From NCBI GenBank assembly GCA_025363315.1, contig JANYED010000011.1, forward strand, positions 1 to 32,383: a stretch of DNA of 32,383 bases, given 5' to 3'. Numbering within the stretch: position 1 is the first letter of the stretch; the number at the start of each line of letters is the position of its first letter. Under the pieces are notes generated by a model that was not told the DNA's origin, ran no database searches, and saw only the letters and a list, made by a program, of their open reading frames with translations. Origin of the DNA: Polaromonas sp. GTDB taxonomy: Bacteria; Pseudomonadota; Gammaproteobacteria; Burkholderiales; Burkholderiaceae_C. Both the position numbers and the translations under genes were made by a program. Positions 1 through 7,700 of this stretch are shown here, in pieces.

Positions 1-1
1 C

Positions 2-316
2 ATTGAGCACGACGGCGTGATTTTTGCCTGCGCAGCCCTGTACCCCTACCCAGAAGCGAAAACTGCCGAAATGGCAGCACTCACCGTGTCGCCCCAATCC
101 CAAGGCCAGGGCGATGGTGAAAAGGTTTTAAAACGCATTGAACAACGCGCGCGGGCAGCCGGGCTGCAAAGCATATTTGTGCTGACCACACGCACCATGC
201 ACTGGTTTATCAAACGCGGTTTTGTGCAGGTTGACCCGGACTGGCTGCCCGACGCACGCAAGCGCAAATACAACTGGGACCGCAAGTCGCTTGTGCTGGT
301 TAAAAAGCTGAGTTGA
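2..316 (+). CDS. argA: N-acetylglutamate synthase, C-terminal part (cut by window edge)
   Basis: Partial gene: the reading frame is open from base 2 and ends at TGA 314-316, giving the last ~104 residues. The visible part is the GNAT acetyltransferase domain that ends ArgA, which transfers acetyl from acetyl-CoA to glutamate in the first step of arginine synthesis in the cytoplasm. Recognisable pieces are the strand ACAALYPYP, the MAALTVSP strand, the acetyl-CoA loop QGQGDGEKVL, and the FIKRGF and KRKYNWDRKS segments near the end. The amino-acid kinase-like N-terminal domain lies outside the window. The gene converges on the patatin gene with only 10 bases between the stops, and no clear terminator is visible. 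Identification rests on my memory of the ArgA C-terminus. Confidence 0.88.
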   Translation: MEHDGVIFACAALYPYPEAKTAEMAALTVSPQSQGQGDGEKVLKRIEQRARAAGLQSIFVLTTRTMHWFIKRGFVQVDPDWLPDARKRKYNWDRKSLVLVKKLS

Positions 317-326
317 GTCCACGAAG

Positions 327-1496
327 CTAAATAGGCTGCAAGCGCGCCATATCTGGCGCTTCAAGCCATTGCTGCCATTCATCGGCCAATTGCTGGCTGC
401 TTGAGGCCGCCGCGCTCCAGGCTTTAACGCGGGCGGCCAAATCACCCCCATAGCGCTTGAAGTCAGTCCGGTCGGGCAGCTTGCCATTCGGCAGCGTTTT
501 GACCCAGTCGGGGTCAGGCGCGAGCAGCACCATGTTGTCTAACGACGCTGTGGATTTGTGCCGCCACTTCAGGCTTTTATCGAGCCAGCCCGGTACCACC
601 GCTTTTTGAGAATGCGGGTATAAAACAAGTCGCGAACCTTCAGGGCCAAATGGGTTCGAAATGCTGTTTTGAGGCTCAGAATACCCGACCTTTAAGGCTG
701 CAGGCCAATTAATACGGGCGCAACCAGCTCCTGAATCCATAGCATAGTTGAGGTGCAAATGGTAATCGGTGATGCCGCCATCCCAGTAGGCGCCCAGCGG
801 TGCGCCCGGAATATCCCGTACCGAGCGCAGCACAAACGGTATCGAGCAACTGGCCTGCAGCGCCGCATGGAAGTTGGCCTCGGTCAAATGAATTTGACGG
901 GTACGGTAGTCGCTCGCATCAAACGGCAGCGCCGCTTTTTGGCTTGAAAACACCACCCGCTCAAGCCACGCGCCCATGGCCTTGCGGTGGATGCCGTTGC
1001 TTAAAAATGCGCCCAGGTAACCCAGCGGCGTGCCCAGTTTGTGCTCTCGCCGCAAAATGTGCCGGCCCCGCGACGTGACGATGTGCAGCTTGTATCGCGG
1101 GTGGTGCAGCACGTCAGCCACCTTGCCTGCGTAAAAGCTGGCCAGGCTGCGACCAAAATCCTCGCTTACCGTGTCAGCAGACGGAAACTTTTCACCAGGC
1201 TTCAGCGCGTAGTTCTGGCGGATGTAGTCATGCTCCAGCTTCGCAAACCCGGCCACCGGGTCGTTCAGGCAAGCGGTCGCCATGCGCCAGGCGCCAATCG
1301 AGGCGCCAACCAGATGCACGTCATGGCTAGTCTTGGCCAGCCAGTCGCCAAAAATAAACCGGTCCAGCGGCCCCAATATCAGCCCCTTTGGCCCACCTGC
1401 AGCACCCGGCACCACGCCAATGTCTGCTGGTTGCAAACCGTTTTGCGCGATGTGCTGCATGGCTGTGGGGCCTGCGTAAAGGCGGAGAGCTTGCAT
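327..1496 (-). CDS. Patatin-like phospholipase family protein
   Basis: A 389-residue predicted serine lipid acyl hydrolase. The patatin catalytic elements are visible: a glycine-rich oxyanion loop GAAGGPKG (31-38), the nucleophile elbow GASIG with Ser66, and the catalytic aspartate in DGG (Asp239). No signal peptide or membrane segment is evident, so it is probably cytoplasmic; the substrate is unknown. It starts 9 bases after the tex stop, so tex and this gene are probably co-transcribed. Residues 252-269, shortly after the DGG motif, are encoded by a copy of the dispersed ~55-bp repeat (bases 691-743) read in its forward sense. This gives an inserted-looking stretch, SGAGCARINWPAA, that does not resemble patatin sequence I know. 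The catalytic motifs precede the insertion, so the enzyme may still be active. Confidence 0.82.
   Translation of the reverse strand: MQALRLYAGPTAMQHIAQNGLQPADIGVVPGAAGGPKGLILGPLDRFIFGDWLAKTSHDVHLVGASIGAWRMATACLNDPVAGFAKLEHDYIRQNYALKPGEKFPSADTVSEDFGRSLASFYAGKVADVLHHPRYKLHIVTSRGRHILRREHKLGTPLGYLGAFLSNGIHRKAMGAWLERVVFSSQKAALPFDASDYRTRQIHLTEANFHAALQASCSIPFVLRSVRDIPGAPLGAYWDGGITDYHLHLNYAMDSGAGCARINWPAALKVGYSEPQNSISNPFGPEGSRLVLYPHSQKAVVPGWLDKSLKWRHKSTASLDNMVLLAPDPDWVKTLPNGKLPDRTDFKRYGGDLAARVKAWSAAASSSQQLADEWQQWLEAPDMARLQPI
691..743 (-). repeat. Dispersed ~55-bp repeat, copy inside the patatin gene
   Basis: On the minus strand this reads GCTATGGATTCAGGAGCTGG, then TTGCGCCCGTATTAATTGG, then CCTGCAGCC. 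It matches the family pattern (GCTAT - GGAGCTGCTCGCGCCCGTAT - TTATTGGGC - TACAGGCC) seen in the other copies. It is the only one of the nine copies in this orientation. The patatin frame stays open across it. Confidence 0.75.
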
Positions 1497-1505
1497 GGAT
1501 ATGGC

Positions 1506-3968
1506 TTACTGCTTCAACCCAGCCAACTTGCCAAAAGCCGACGCGATTGCTGACGGCACGGCTTGTGCCGCTTCTTGCCGCCCACGACTAAGGTGATGGT
1601 TTTGGTTGTGATTAAAACCGGGTTTTGCGCCTTCAAAGCGGTTATCCCTTGGCGCATCACGTCGGGCTGGCGGCTCGCCCAGCTTCATGGTGAGGCCAAT
1701 GCGTTTGCGCGCCACATCAATTTGCGTGACTCGCACCTTCACAATGTCGCCTGTTTTAACGACTTCGCGCGCATCAGTGGTGAACTTGTGGCTGAGTTGA
1801 CTGACGTGTACCAAGCCGTCCTGGTGGACGCCGATGTCGATGAACGCGCCAAAGGCCGCCACATTGCTGACAGTGCCCTCTAGCTCCATGCCTTCACGCA
1901 GGTCTTTGATGTCGTCTACGCCGTCATTGAAGCGCGCCACCTTAAAGCTGGGGCGTGGGTCTCTGGCGGGTTTTTCTAGCTCCAGCAAGATGTCTTTGAC
2001 GGTGATCACGCCAAACTTGTCATTGGCAAACAGCTCGGATTTGAGGGTTTTGAGCATGTCGGCGCGCCCCATCAGCTCGGCCACTGGTTTGCCGGTGTGC
2101 AGCATGATTTGCTCAACCACGGCATAGGTTTCTGGATGCACGACTGTCATGTCCAGCGGATTGGTGCTGCCGTGCAGCCGTAAAAAGCCCGCGCTTTGCT
2201 CAAAGGTTTTAGCGCCCAACCCGGTGACTTTCAGCAAGTCAGCCCGGCTGGCGAACGCGCCATGCTCGTCGCGCCAACGCACGACCGACCTGGCCACGGC
2301 TTGGGAGAGGCCCGACACCCGCGCCAGCAGCGGTACGCTCGCTGTGTTCAGGTCAACACCAACGCTGTTCACGCAGTCTTCAACCACCGCGTCCAGGCTG
2401 CGGGCCAGGTCAGACTGGTTCACGTCATGCTGGTACTGGCCCACGCCTATGGATTTCGGGTCAATTTTGACCAGCTCGGCCAGCGGGTCTTGCAGGCGTC
2501 TAGCAATGCTGGCGGCGCCGCGCAGGCTCACGTCCACATCGGGCATTTCTTGGCTGGCAAACTCACTGGCCGAATAGACCGAGGCGCCTGCTTCACTGAC
2601 CACGACTCTTTCGATAGTGTTTACTATAATTTCAGTAGCTGGTCGCGCCCGATTTGATTGGTCTACAGCCGTATTTGATGGAGTATTTTGGCCTTTTTGA
2701 AGCATTTTTATCAAATCTGCGGCCAATTTGTCGGTTTCGCGGCTGGCTGTGCCGTTGCCAATTGCAATCAGGTTCACACCGTGCTTGGTCGACAGTTTCG
2801 CCAGCGTGTGCAGCGAGCCGTCCCAGTCTTTGCGCGGCTCGTGCGGGAAGACGGTCGCTGTGTCGACCAGCTTGCCCGTACTGTCCACCACAGCTACCTT
2901 CACGCCGGTGCGAATGCCGGGGTCCAGGCCCATCACCACCCGCGGCCCGGCGGGTGCGGCCAGCAGCAGGTCACGCAGGTTGTCGGCAAACACCTTGATG
3001 GCGACCTTTTCAGCGTCCTCGCGCAGCCGGGTGAACAAGTCACGCTCCAGGCTCAAACTGAGCTTGACGCGCCAGGCCCAGGCCACGCATTTGCGCAGCA
3101 GGTCGTCGGCGGGGCGAGCTTTGTATGACCAGCCAAGGTGCAAAGCAATCTTGCCTTCCGCCAAAGACACGACAGGCCCTTTGACGGGCGCGTCGCCCTG
3201 CGGCATATTAACTAGCTGCGGCTCTGGCAGCAGCAGCTTGGCGTCCAGAATCTCCAGCCCACGCCCCCTGAACACGGCCAGCGCACGGTGCGACGGCACG
3301 CGCCCTATCGGCTCGTCATACGCAAAATAGTCCCGAAACTTGGCGTTGTCCGGTGCGTTTTCGTCTTTACCCATCACCAGTTTTGAGCTGAACAGGCCTT
3401 CGGCCCACAGCCAGCCACGCAGCATTTGCACCAGTGCAGCGTCTTCAGCCCAGCGCTCGCTCAAAATGTCGCGCACACCGTCTAGCACGGCCTGCGGGGT
3501 GGTGAAGTCATCGCCCTGCTCGTTCTTCTCAAGCGTCACGTACGCCGTCGCTTCATCTAGCGGCACAAGCAAAGGGTTGGCAAACAGCGCGTCGGCCAGC
3601 GGCTCAATGCCGGCTTCGCGGGCAATTTGCCCCTTGGTGCGGCGCTTTTGTTTGAAGGGCAAGTACAGGTCTTCCAGGTCTTGTTTGGTAGCGGCCAGCG
3701 CAATGGCAGCGCGCAGCTCTGAGGTCAGCTTGCCTTGGCTGTCGATGCTGCTCAACACTGCTTCGCGCCGCTCAGCCAGTTCGCGCAGGTAGCCCAGGCG
3801 GTGTTCCAGCTCGCGCAGCTGAATGTCGTCAAGGCCACCGGTGGCTTCTTTGCGGTAACGGGCGATGAAGGGGACGGTTGCGCCGCCGTCCAGCAGGTCT
3901 ACGGCAGTTTTGACCTGCTGATCCTGGACTTTGATTTCGCGGGCAATTTGGGCAATGATGTGGTGCAT
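1506..3968 (-). CDS. tex: Tex-family RNA-binding transcription accessory protein
   Basis: An 820-residue Tex homologue, longer than the ~770-790 residues usual for the family. Domains in order: N-terminal helical/HTH region (about 1-330), YqgF/RNase H-like fold with GLDPGIRTG (347-355), the IGNGTASRET and VVVSEAGASVYSAS segments, helix-hairpin-helix region (about 540-600, NTASVPLLARVSGL), and a C-terminal S1 RNA-binding domain (about 692-763, GTVSNVAAFGAFIDIG). Tex is a conserved cytoplasmic nucleic-acid-binding protein linked to transcription and toxin expression in other bacteria. Between DLIK (~421) and VVVSEAG there are about 20-25 extra residues, and 431-449 of these are encoded by the dispersed repeat at 2623-2678. 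It is first in a two-gene minus-strand unit with the patatin. Start ATG 3968 matches the family N-terminus. Confidence 0.95.
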   Translation of the reverse strand: MHHIIAQIAREIKVQDQQVKTAVDLLDGGATVPFIARYRKEATGGLDDIQLRELEHRLGYLRELAERREAVLSSIDSQGKLTSELRAAIALAATKQDLEDLYLPFKQKRRTKGQIAREAGIEPLADALFANPLLVPLDEATAYVTLEKNEQGDDFTTPQAVLDGVRDILSERWAEDAALVQMLRGWLWAEGLFSSKLVMGKDENAPDNAKFRDYFAYDEPIGRVPSHRALAVFRGRGLEILDAKLLLPEPQLVNMPQGDAPVKGPVVSLAEGKIALHLGWSYKARPADDLLRKCVAWAWRVKLSLSLERDLFTRLREDAEKVAIKVFADNLRDLLLAAPAGPRVVMGLDPGIRTGVKVAVVDSTGKLVDTATVFPHEPRKDWDGSLHTLAKLSTKHGVNLIAIGNGTASRETDKLAADLIKMLQKGQNTPSNTAVDQSNRARPATEIIVNTIERVVVSEAGASVYSASEFASQEMPDVDVSLRGAASIARRLQDPLAELVKIDPKSIGVGQYQHDVNQSDLARSLDAVVEDCVNSVGVDLNTASVPLLARVSGLSQAVARSVVRWRDEHGAFASRADLLKVTGLGAKTFEQSAGFLRLHGSTNPLDMTVVHPETYAVVEQIMLHTGKPVAELMGRADMLKTLKSELFANDKFGVITVKDILLELEKPARDPRPSFKVARFNDGVDDIKDLREGMELEGTVSNVAAFGAFIDIGVHQDGLVHVSQLSHKFTTDAREVVKTGDIVKVRVTQIDVARKRIGLTMKLGEPPARRDAPRDNRFEGAKPGFNHNQNHHLSRGRQEAAQAVPSAIASAFGKLAGLKQ
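2623..2678 (+). repeat. Dispersed ~55-bp repeat, copy inserted in tex
   Basis: On the plus strand it runs ACTATAATTTCAGTAGCTGG, then TCGCGCCCGATTTGATTGG, then TCTACAGCC and GTATTTGA, matching the family consensus in its first half, core and TTTGA end. It is antisense to tex and contributes residues 431-449 in frame (TAVDQSNRARPATEII). This is exactly where Tex proteins normally have a short loop. Confidence 0.8.
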
Positions 3969-4083
3969 GAAACGCTATTTTTCCTGGGAGGCGCGGATTG
4001 TCCCATAGCAAAAATGTAAGAAAACTGGGGTTGAAGCGACCAACAACAGTCTAGCTTGCCAACTCGTCGCCAAAGGCCTCACC

Positions 4084-4857
4084 ATGTCAATATTTACTCC
4101 TAAACTGATAGCTGCCTGCGCCCTGATTTATTGGACTACAGCCGCTTTGGCACAGCCAAACCAGTGTTCCGTCACATCTGGTGCCACCATCACGCCGGTG
4201 GTGGAGCTGTACACGTCTGAAGGTTGCAGCTCTTGTCCGCCGGCTGACAAGTGGGCGTCCAGCCTCAAAGGCACATCAGCCAGCGGTGGCGCCGTGGTGC
4301 AGGCTTTTCATGTCGGCTATTGGGACTACATTGGCTGGGTTGACCGCTTTGCCGCGCCAGCCTACACCCAGCGCCAGCGCGACGTGGCTGCCAAAAACAA
4401 GCTGCGCGGTATCTACACGCCGCAAGCCGTGCTGGACGGCAAAGACTGGCCGCGCTGGAGCGGCACGCCCACAACCCAAGAGCCCGCAAAGGCCAACATC
4501 ACATTAAAGCAGCAAGGCACAGACCAGTTTGAAGCCAGCGTTGTGCCCCTGCCCCCTGCAACCAGCTGGTCGGCCTACTGGACCATTACCGAGCACGGTC
4601 ACAACTCCAAGGTGCAGGCCGGTGAAAACAAGGGCGAATTTTTAAAGCACGACTTTGTGGTGCGCCAGCTGGTGCAAGCCGGTCAGTACCAGGCAACCGA
4701 CGGCCCGCAAAAACTCAAATTGAACAGCATCGCCCACACCCCCGGCCACCCACGCCAGGTCAATCTGGTGGTGTTTGATGACAAAACAGGCAAGCCTTTG
4801 CAGGCGGTGAGCCTGCAGTGCGCTGGCGCGGGCACTGGCACGGGCAGTGGCGGTTAA
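4084..4857 (+). CDS. Exported DUF1223 family protein (thioredoxin-like fold)
   Basis: A 257-residue protein with a signal peptide (residues 1-23, ending ALAQ) followed by the DUF1223 signature: VELYTSEGCSSCPPAD (~38-53), FHVGYWDYIGW and YTPQAVLDG. The CSSC motif resembles a thioredoxin-type redox pair, so a periplasmic thiol-redox role is plausible but unproven; I know of no established function for the family. Codons 8-20 of the signal peptide (LIAACALIYWTTA) coincide with a copy of the dispersed repeat. The gene converges on the sensor kinase, and both stop codons are read from the same TTAA at 4854-4857. The tail is Gly/Thr-rich (GTGTGSGG). Confidence 0.85.
   Translation: MSIFTPKLIAACALIYWTTAALAQPNQCSVTSGATITPVVELYTSEGCSSCPPADKWASSLKGTSASGGAVVQAFHVGYWDYIGWVDRFAAPAYTQRQRDVAAKNKLRGIYTPQAVLDGKDWPRWSGTPTTQEPAKANITLKQQGTDQFEASVVPLPPATSWSAYWTITEHGHNSKVQAGENKGEFLKHDFVVRQLVQAGQYQATDGPQKLKLNSIAHTPGHPRQVNLVVFDDKTGKPLQAVSLQCAGAGTGTGSGG
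4105..4143 (+). repeat. Dispersed repeat, partial copy forming a signal peptide
   Basis: The bases CTGATAGCTGCCTGCGCCC, TGATTTATTGG and ACTACAGCC line up with the family core (ATAGCTGCTTGCGCCC, GTATTTATTGG, GCTACAGGCC) with only a few changes. It encodes the hydrophobic core of the DUF1223 protein signal peptide in the forward sense. Confidence 0.65.
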
Positions 4858-6233
4858 GCGCTGTGCAGCTGACGCGGGCGATCTGCCGTCTCGCGGGCGG
4901 TGAGCGGCAGCGTGAGGCGCACGGTGGTGCCGACACCGGTTTTGCTTGAAATCAACAAATGCCCGCCCATAGCGGCTGCCCGTTTGCGCATACCTTCAAT
5001 GCCTTTGCCGGGCAGGTGGCTGCTTTTGCCGGTACGTGTGTCGCGGGTAATGCCGCGCCCGTTGTCGCGCACCTCCAGCAGCAGGTGACGAAACTCGGGC
5101 ACGTAGCGGCAGGTGACTTCCAGGGCAGTTGCCTGGGCGTGGCGCATTACATTGGCAACGCTTTCCTGGGCGATGCGCAGGACCTGCCGGGACTGCGCGC
5201 CTTTGACGGCTTCAATTTCGGCGCTGACCTGCACTTTCCAAGCGATTTGAATGCCCTGCCCATCCAGGGCGCGTTGCATTCGATAGCGCAATTGCCCCAG
5301 CGCTTCGGGCACGTTGTCGTCAAAACCATCCATCGCATCCACGGTCAGTTTCAGGTCGCCCAAACATTGCTCCAGCGCCATCGCCGTCTGGCGGGCCTGG
5401 TGTGATGTCGATGCGGTCAAGGTCGACAGCACGTTGACCAGCTGCGAGCCGATTCCGTCGTGCAACTCCAGCGCGATGCGCCTGCGCTCAATGCCCACGG
5501 CCAGGGCCACCAGCTCGTCATTTGAACGGCCAGTGGTGATAGGCGCAAAACCCGTGCTGTGACGAAAATTTTGAAGCGAGCCGTCGAATAGTTTTTCAGT
5601 GTCACTGGCCATCGACACCACATGCCACATCACCCACAAAAAGAAGGCAAAAAAGAAAAATTGCGGCAATAAAAACTGAGGCGAATCTTGCGGCGTCAGC
5701 AGCCGCTCTGTCCACAGGCCCAAGCCCAGGCCGCACCCTGCCAGCGCCAGCCAGCTGCGCTGCGTCTGGCTGAAATACACCTGCCGCGCAACCACAGCGG
5801 CCAGCGTCAGCGCAACCAACAAATGAAAGGTCAACCACAGGGGGTCTGACATCGACGGATTGCCGGCGATCTTGCTGGGGGCCAAAAGCATCACCAAACC
5901 ACTGAACGCCTGCGCCAGCGTCAGGTAGTACGGCCAGGCACGGTTTACGCCCGCCATAGTCAGCAGTAAGAATGCCACACTGGCAATTAGCAGCTGGTAA
6001 AAAATACACGCCACGCCGCCAGCTACTGCCAGCAAAACCGGCTGACTTTGGGCCAGCCAGCTCAGCGGCAAACTGACCACCAGATAAAACGCCAACACCG
6101 CCGCGGTCGTTTGCATGGCCAAATCTGCCGGCAAGTGCGAACGCCGCCATGCGGTGCGCGCACCAGTCCACGCAAACCAGGCAACGGCCATGCAAATCAG
6201 TGCGCCGACGAAGTCGATCAACATGATTTGCAT
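4854..6233 (-). CDS. Membrane sensor histidine kinase, NarX/DesK-like (HisKA_3)
   Basis: A 459-residue kinase with a 7TM-like N-terminal half: hydrophobic stretches roughly at 5-23, 43-60, 65-93, 103-119, 133-150, 161-175 and 187-208, with no recognised periplasmic sensor domain. The HisKA_3 dimerisation box is ERRRIALELHDGIG (249-262) with phospho-acceptor His258. The HATPase domain has an N box (NVMRHA, Asn361), G1 box DNGRGI (390-395) and G2 region GKGIEGMRKR (409-418), so it looks catalytically intact. It follows the response-regulator gene after 24 bases on the same strand and almost certainly phosphorylates it. Start ATG 6233 has a GGAG nine bases upstream. The signal sensed cannot be told, but the divergently placed curli-like operon is a possible target. 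Confidence 0.9.
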   Translation of the reverse strand: MQIMLIDFVGALICMAVAWFAWTGARTAWRRSHLPADLAMQTTAAVLAFYLVVSLPLSWLAQSQPVLLAVAGGVACIFYQLLIASVAFLLLTMAGVNRAWPYYLTLAQAFSGLVMLLAPSKIAGNPSMSDPLWLTFHLLVALTLAAVVARQVYFSQTQRSWLALAGCGLGLGLWTERLLTPQDSPQFLLPQFFFFAFFLWVMWHVVSMASDTEKLFDGSLQNFRHSTGFAPITTGRSNDELVALAVGIERRRIALELHDGIGSQLVNVLSTLTASTSHQARQTAMALEQCLGDLKLTVDAMDGFDDNVPEALGQLRYRMQRALDGQGIQIAWKVQVSAEIEAVKGAQSRQVLRIAQESVANVMRHAQATALEVTCRYVPEFRHLLLEVRDNGRGITRDTRTGKSSHLPGKGIEGMRKRAAAMGGHLLISSKTGVGTTVRLTLPLTARETADRPRQLHSA

Positions 6234-6257
6234 TTGCCATCACTCCATGTTGCTGCT

Positions 6258-7088
6258 CTACAACAAGCCGCGTTGTGCCGCAGAGCTGACAGCGTGCGCG
6301 CGCGTTTTGACCTGTAACTTGCGGTAGATATTCTTGATATGGGTGTTAACGGTTTGGGTGCTGATCAACAGCTGCCCTCCAATTTCTGCGCTCGTGTAAC
6401 CCACGGCGACCATTTTTAAAACCACCTGTTCTCGCTCTGACAAGGCCTGCTTTGTGGGGCAGGCACGGTGCAGCAACTCGGCGTGCGGTTGCTCCAGCTT
6501 ATGCAGCAGGCGGCGCGCCATGTTGGGCGTGATAGACGCACCGCCATTGACCACCTGCAGCACTGCTTGCGAAAAGTTGCCAAACCACGAGTTTTTAACC
6601 AGATAACCGGTAGCGCCCAGCTCAAACGCGTGCAGCGCATGCTGCTCGTCCTCCATCGCGGAAATAACGATTGCCTCTGCCAGCGGGCGTATGGTTTTCA
6701 TGTGCTCGATCAGGTCAAACCCATTGCCGTCGCCCAAGTTCAGGTCGATCAGCATCACGTCAAACTCGCACTGTGAGATAAGTTTGCGCCCTTCCCGCAT
6801 GCTGGCACCTTGGGCCACCACGTCGGTACGCAAATCGGCCAGCAGTTCGTTTGAAATGACGTGGCGCATGTGGGCATCGTCGTCTACCAGCAGCACCCGC
6901 ACCGGCCGCGTCGTCTGCCCCACCAAAAACGGTGGCCACAGCCCGGCGCTGTTGCCCTGCGGGCTGGAGGACGCGCAGCTGTGCTCGCTTGGCCCGGTGT
7001 AATGCAATGCGCCATACATGGCAGGTGGCTGTTGGGCTGGTAGGGCTGCTGTGCCAATTGCTGGCGCTATTTCATTGGTAGCGTTCAT
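6258..7088 (-). CDS. NarL/FixJ-family response regulator
   Basis: A 276-residue two-domain regulator. The receiver domain (about 63-180) has the acidic pair in LLVDDDAH (68-72), phospho-acceptor Asp115 in LIDLN, and the conserved lysine in YLVKNSW (Lys165). The C-terminal LuxR-type HTH (about 212-276) has LSEREQVVLKMVAVG and STQTVNTHIKNIYRKL. It is cognate with the kinase gene immediately downstream. An unusual N-terminal extension of about 62 residues, rich in Ala, Pro, Ser and Gly, precedes the receiver; an internal start at residue 24 would shorten it. The gene is divergent from the curli-like operon across a 600-bp region, an arrangement often seen when a regulator controls its neighbour. 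That regulatory link is inference. Confidence 0.9.
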   Translation of the reverse strand: MNATNEIAPAIGTAALPAQQPPAMYGALHYTGPSEHSCASSSPQGNSAGLWPPFLVGQTTRPVRVLLVDDDAHMRHVISNELLADLRTDVVAQGASMREGRKLISQCEFDVMLIDLNLGDGNGFDLIEHMKTIRPLAEAIVISAMEDEQHALHAFELGATGYLVKNSWFGNFSQAVLQVVNGGASITPNMARRLLHKLEQPHAELLHRACPTKQALSEREQVVLKMVAVGYTSAEIGGQLLISTQTVNTHIKNIYRKLQVKTRAHAVSSAAQRGLL

Positions 7089-7700
7089 GGTTTCCCTCCG
7101 ACATCCTTGAATAAAGACGTTCTCATTGTTTTATCGGCTGCGCTAATTCAAGCCATCCGTCTTAGTTGTAGGGACCGAGCGCATCATGGGCGGCGTCTCG
7201 CGGTGTCTACCTGTCACTTTCCGTCTCGCGATGGCCAGCGTGTGACGAAACGTGATATGTTTTGACCACGTTAATATAGTGACAACAATGTGTGCAGTAT
7301 TACACTTAATACACACATTGTTACTCAAGATACGTTCAGCAACTACCTAGTTTAATCGGTCAGCTGCTCTTGCTTTTCATAGCAACGCCCCTCACTTCGG
7401 CGCGCCTGCGCAAGCAACGCTGCACCCACTGACAAGCTCCAACACCGACTGAAGTCGGTAACCCAATGCGGGGATTGGTCAACGCCGCCTGCGCTCCCAC
7501 ACTTGACCGCAGACAACGACTACAGCGAATCATGGCTTTGCAGTCATTTTGAATGATTCAAATCTTCTGAACAACTGATCTAAACCAGATTTGCCGCAGG
7601 CGGTGTCCGCGGCGCTGACAGCACGGCTTTTACCGGGCTACCAGCAATTTTTAGTCACTGTTGTAAATCGCTTTTGAAGCTTAAACCTAAGGAAACCATC
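7089..7700. other. Long intergenic region between regulator and curli-like operon
   Basis: About 600 bases without a convincing gene; the short frames here lack family resemblance. It holds several symmetric elements: AACGTG/CACGTT arms at 7249-7254 and 7267-7272, the large hairpin at 7284-7322, an ACCGACT/AGTCGGT hairpin at 7444-7459, and a CCAAT/ATTGG pair at 7463-7478. It should contain divergent promoters for the response regulator and for the fibre gene, which would make it a plausible regulatory hub. I could not fix promoter boxes with good spacing. Base composition is lower in GC than the neighbouring genes around 7240-7350. Confidence 0.6.
7284..7322. promoter_or_regulatory. Large imperfect palindrome, possible operator or RNA hairpin
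   Basis: The 5' arm AACAATGTGT-GCA-GTATTA and the 3' arm TAATACACACATTGTT pair over 16 bp with a three-base bulge and a CACT loop. No T-run follows, so it is not a standard terminator. Its position between divergent regulator and fibre genes suggests a protein-binding site or 5'-UTR structure; no factor can be named from sequence. Confidence 0.55.

Noticed and set aside
4854-4857. Shared TTAA stop between the DUF1223 and kinase genes as a regulatory site
   Set aside because: Overlapping convergent stops at a palindromic TTAA are common in compact genomes and need no special explanation.
5602-6243. A 213-codon minus-strand frame overlapping the sensor kinase in another frame
   Set aside because: The kinase frame has clear membrane segments and kinase boxes; the alternative translation has none and only mirrors its codon bias.
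7262-7280. TTGACC followed by TATAGT as a promoter before the fibre gene
   Set aside because: The spacing between the boxes is only about 7 bases, too short for a sigma70 promoter.
7284-7322. Reading the large palindrome as a transcription terminator
   Set aside because: No T-run follows on either side and the stem is AT-rich, so it does not fit an intrinsic terminator.
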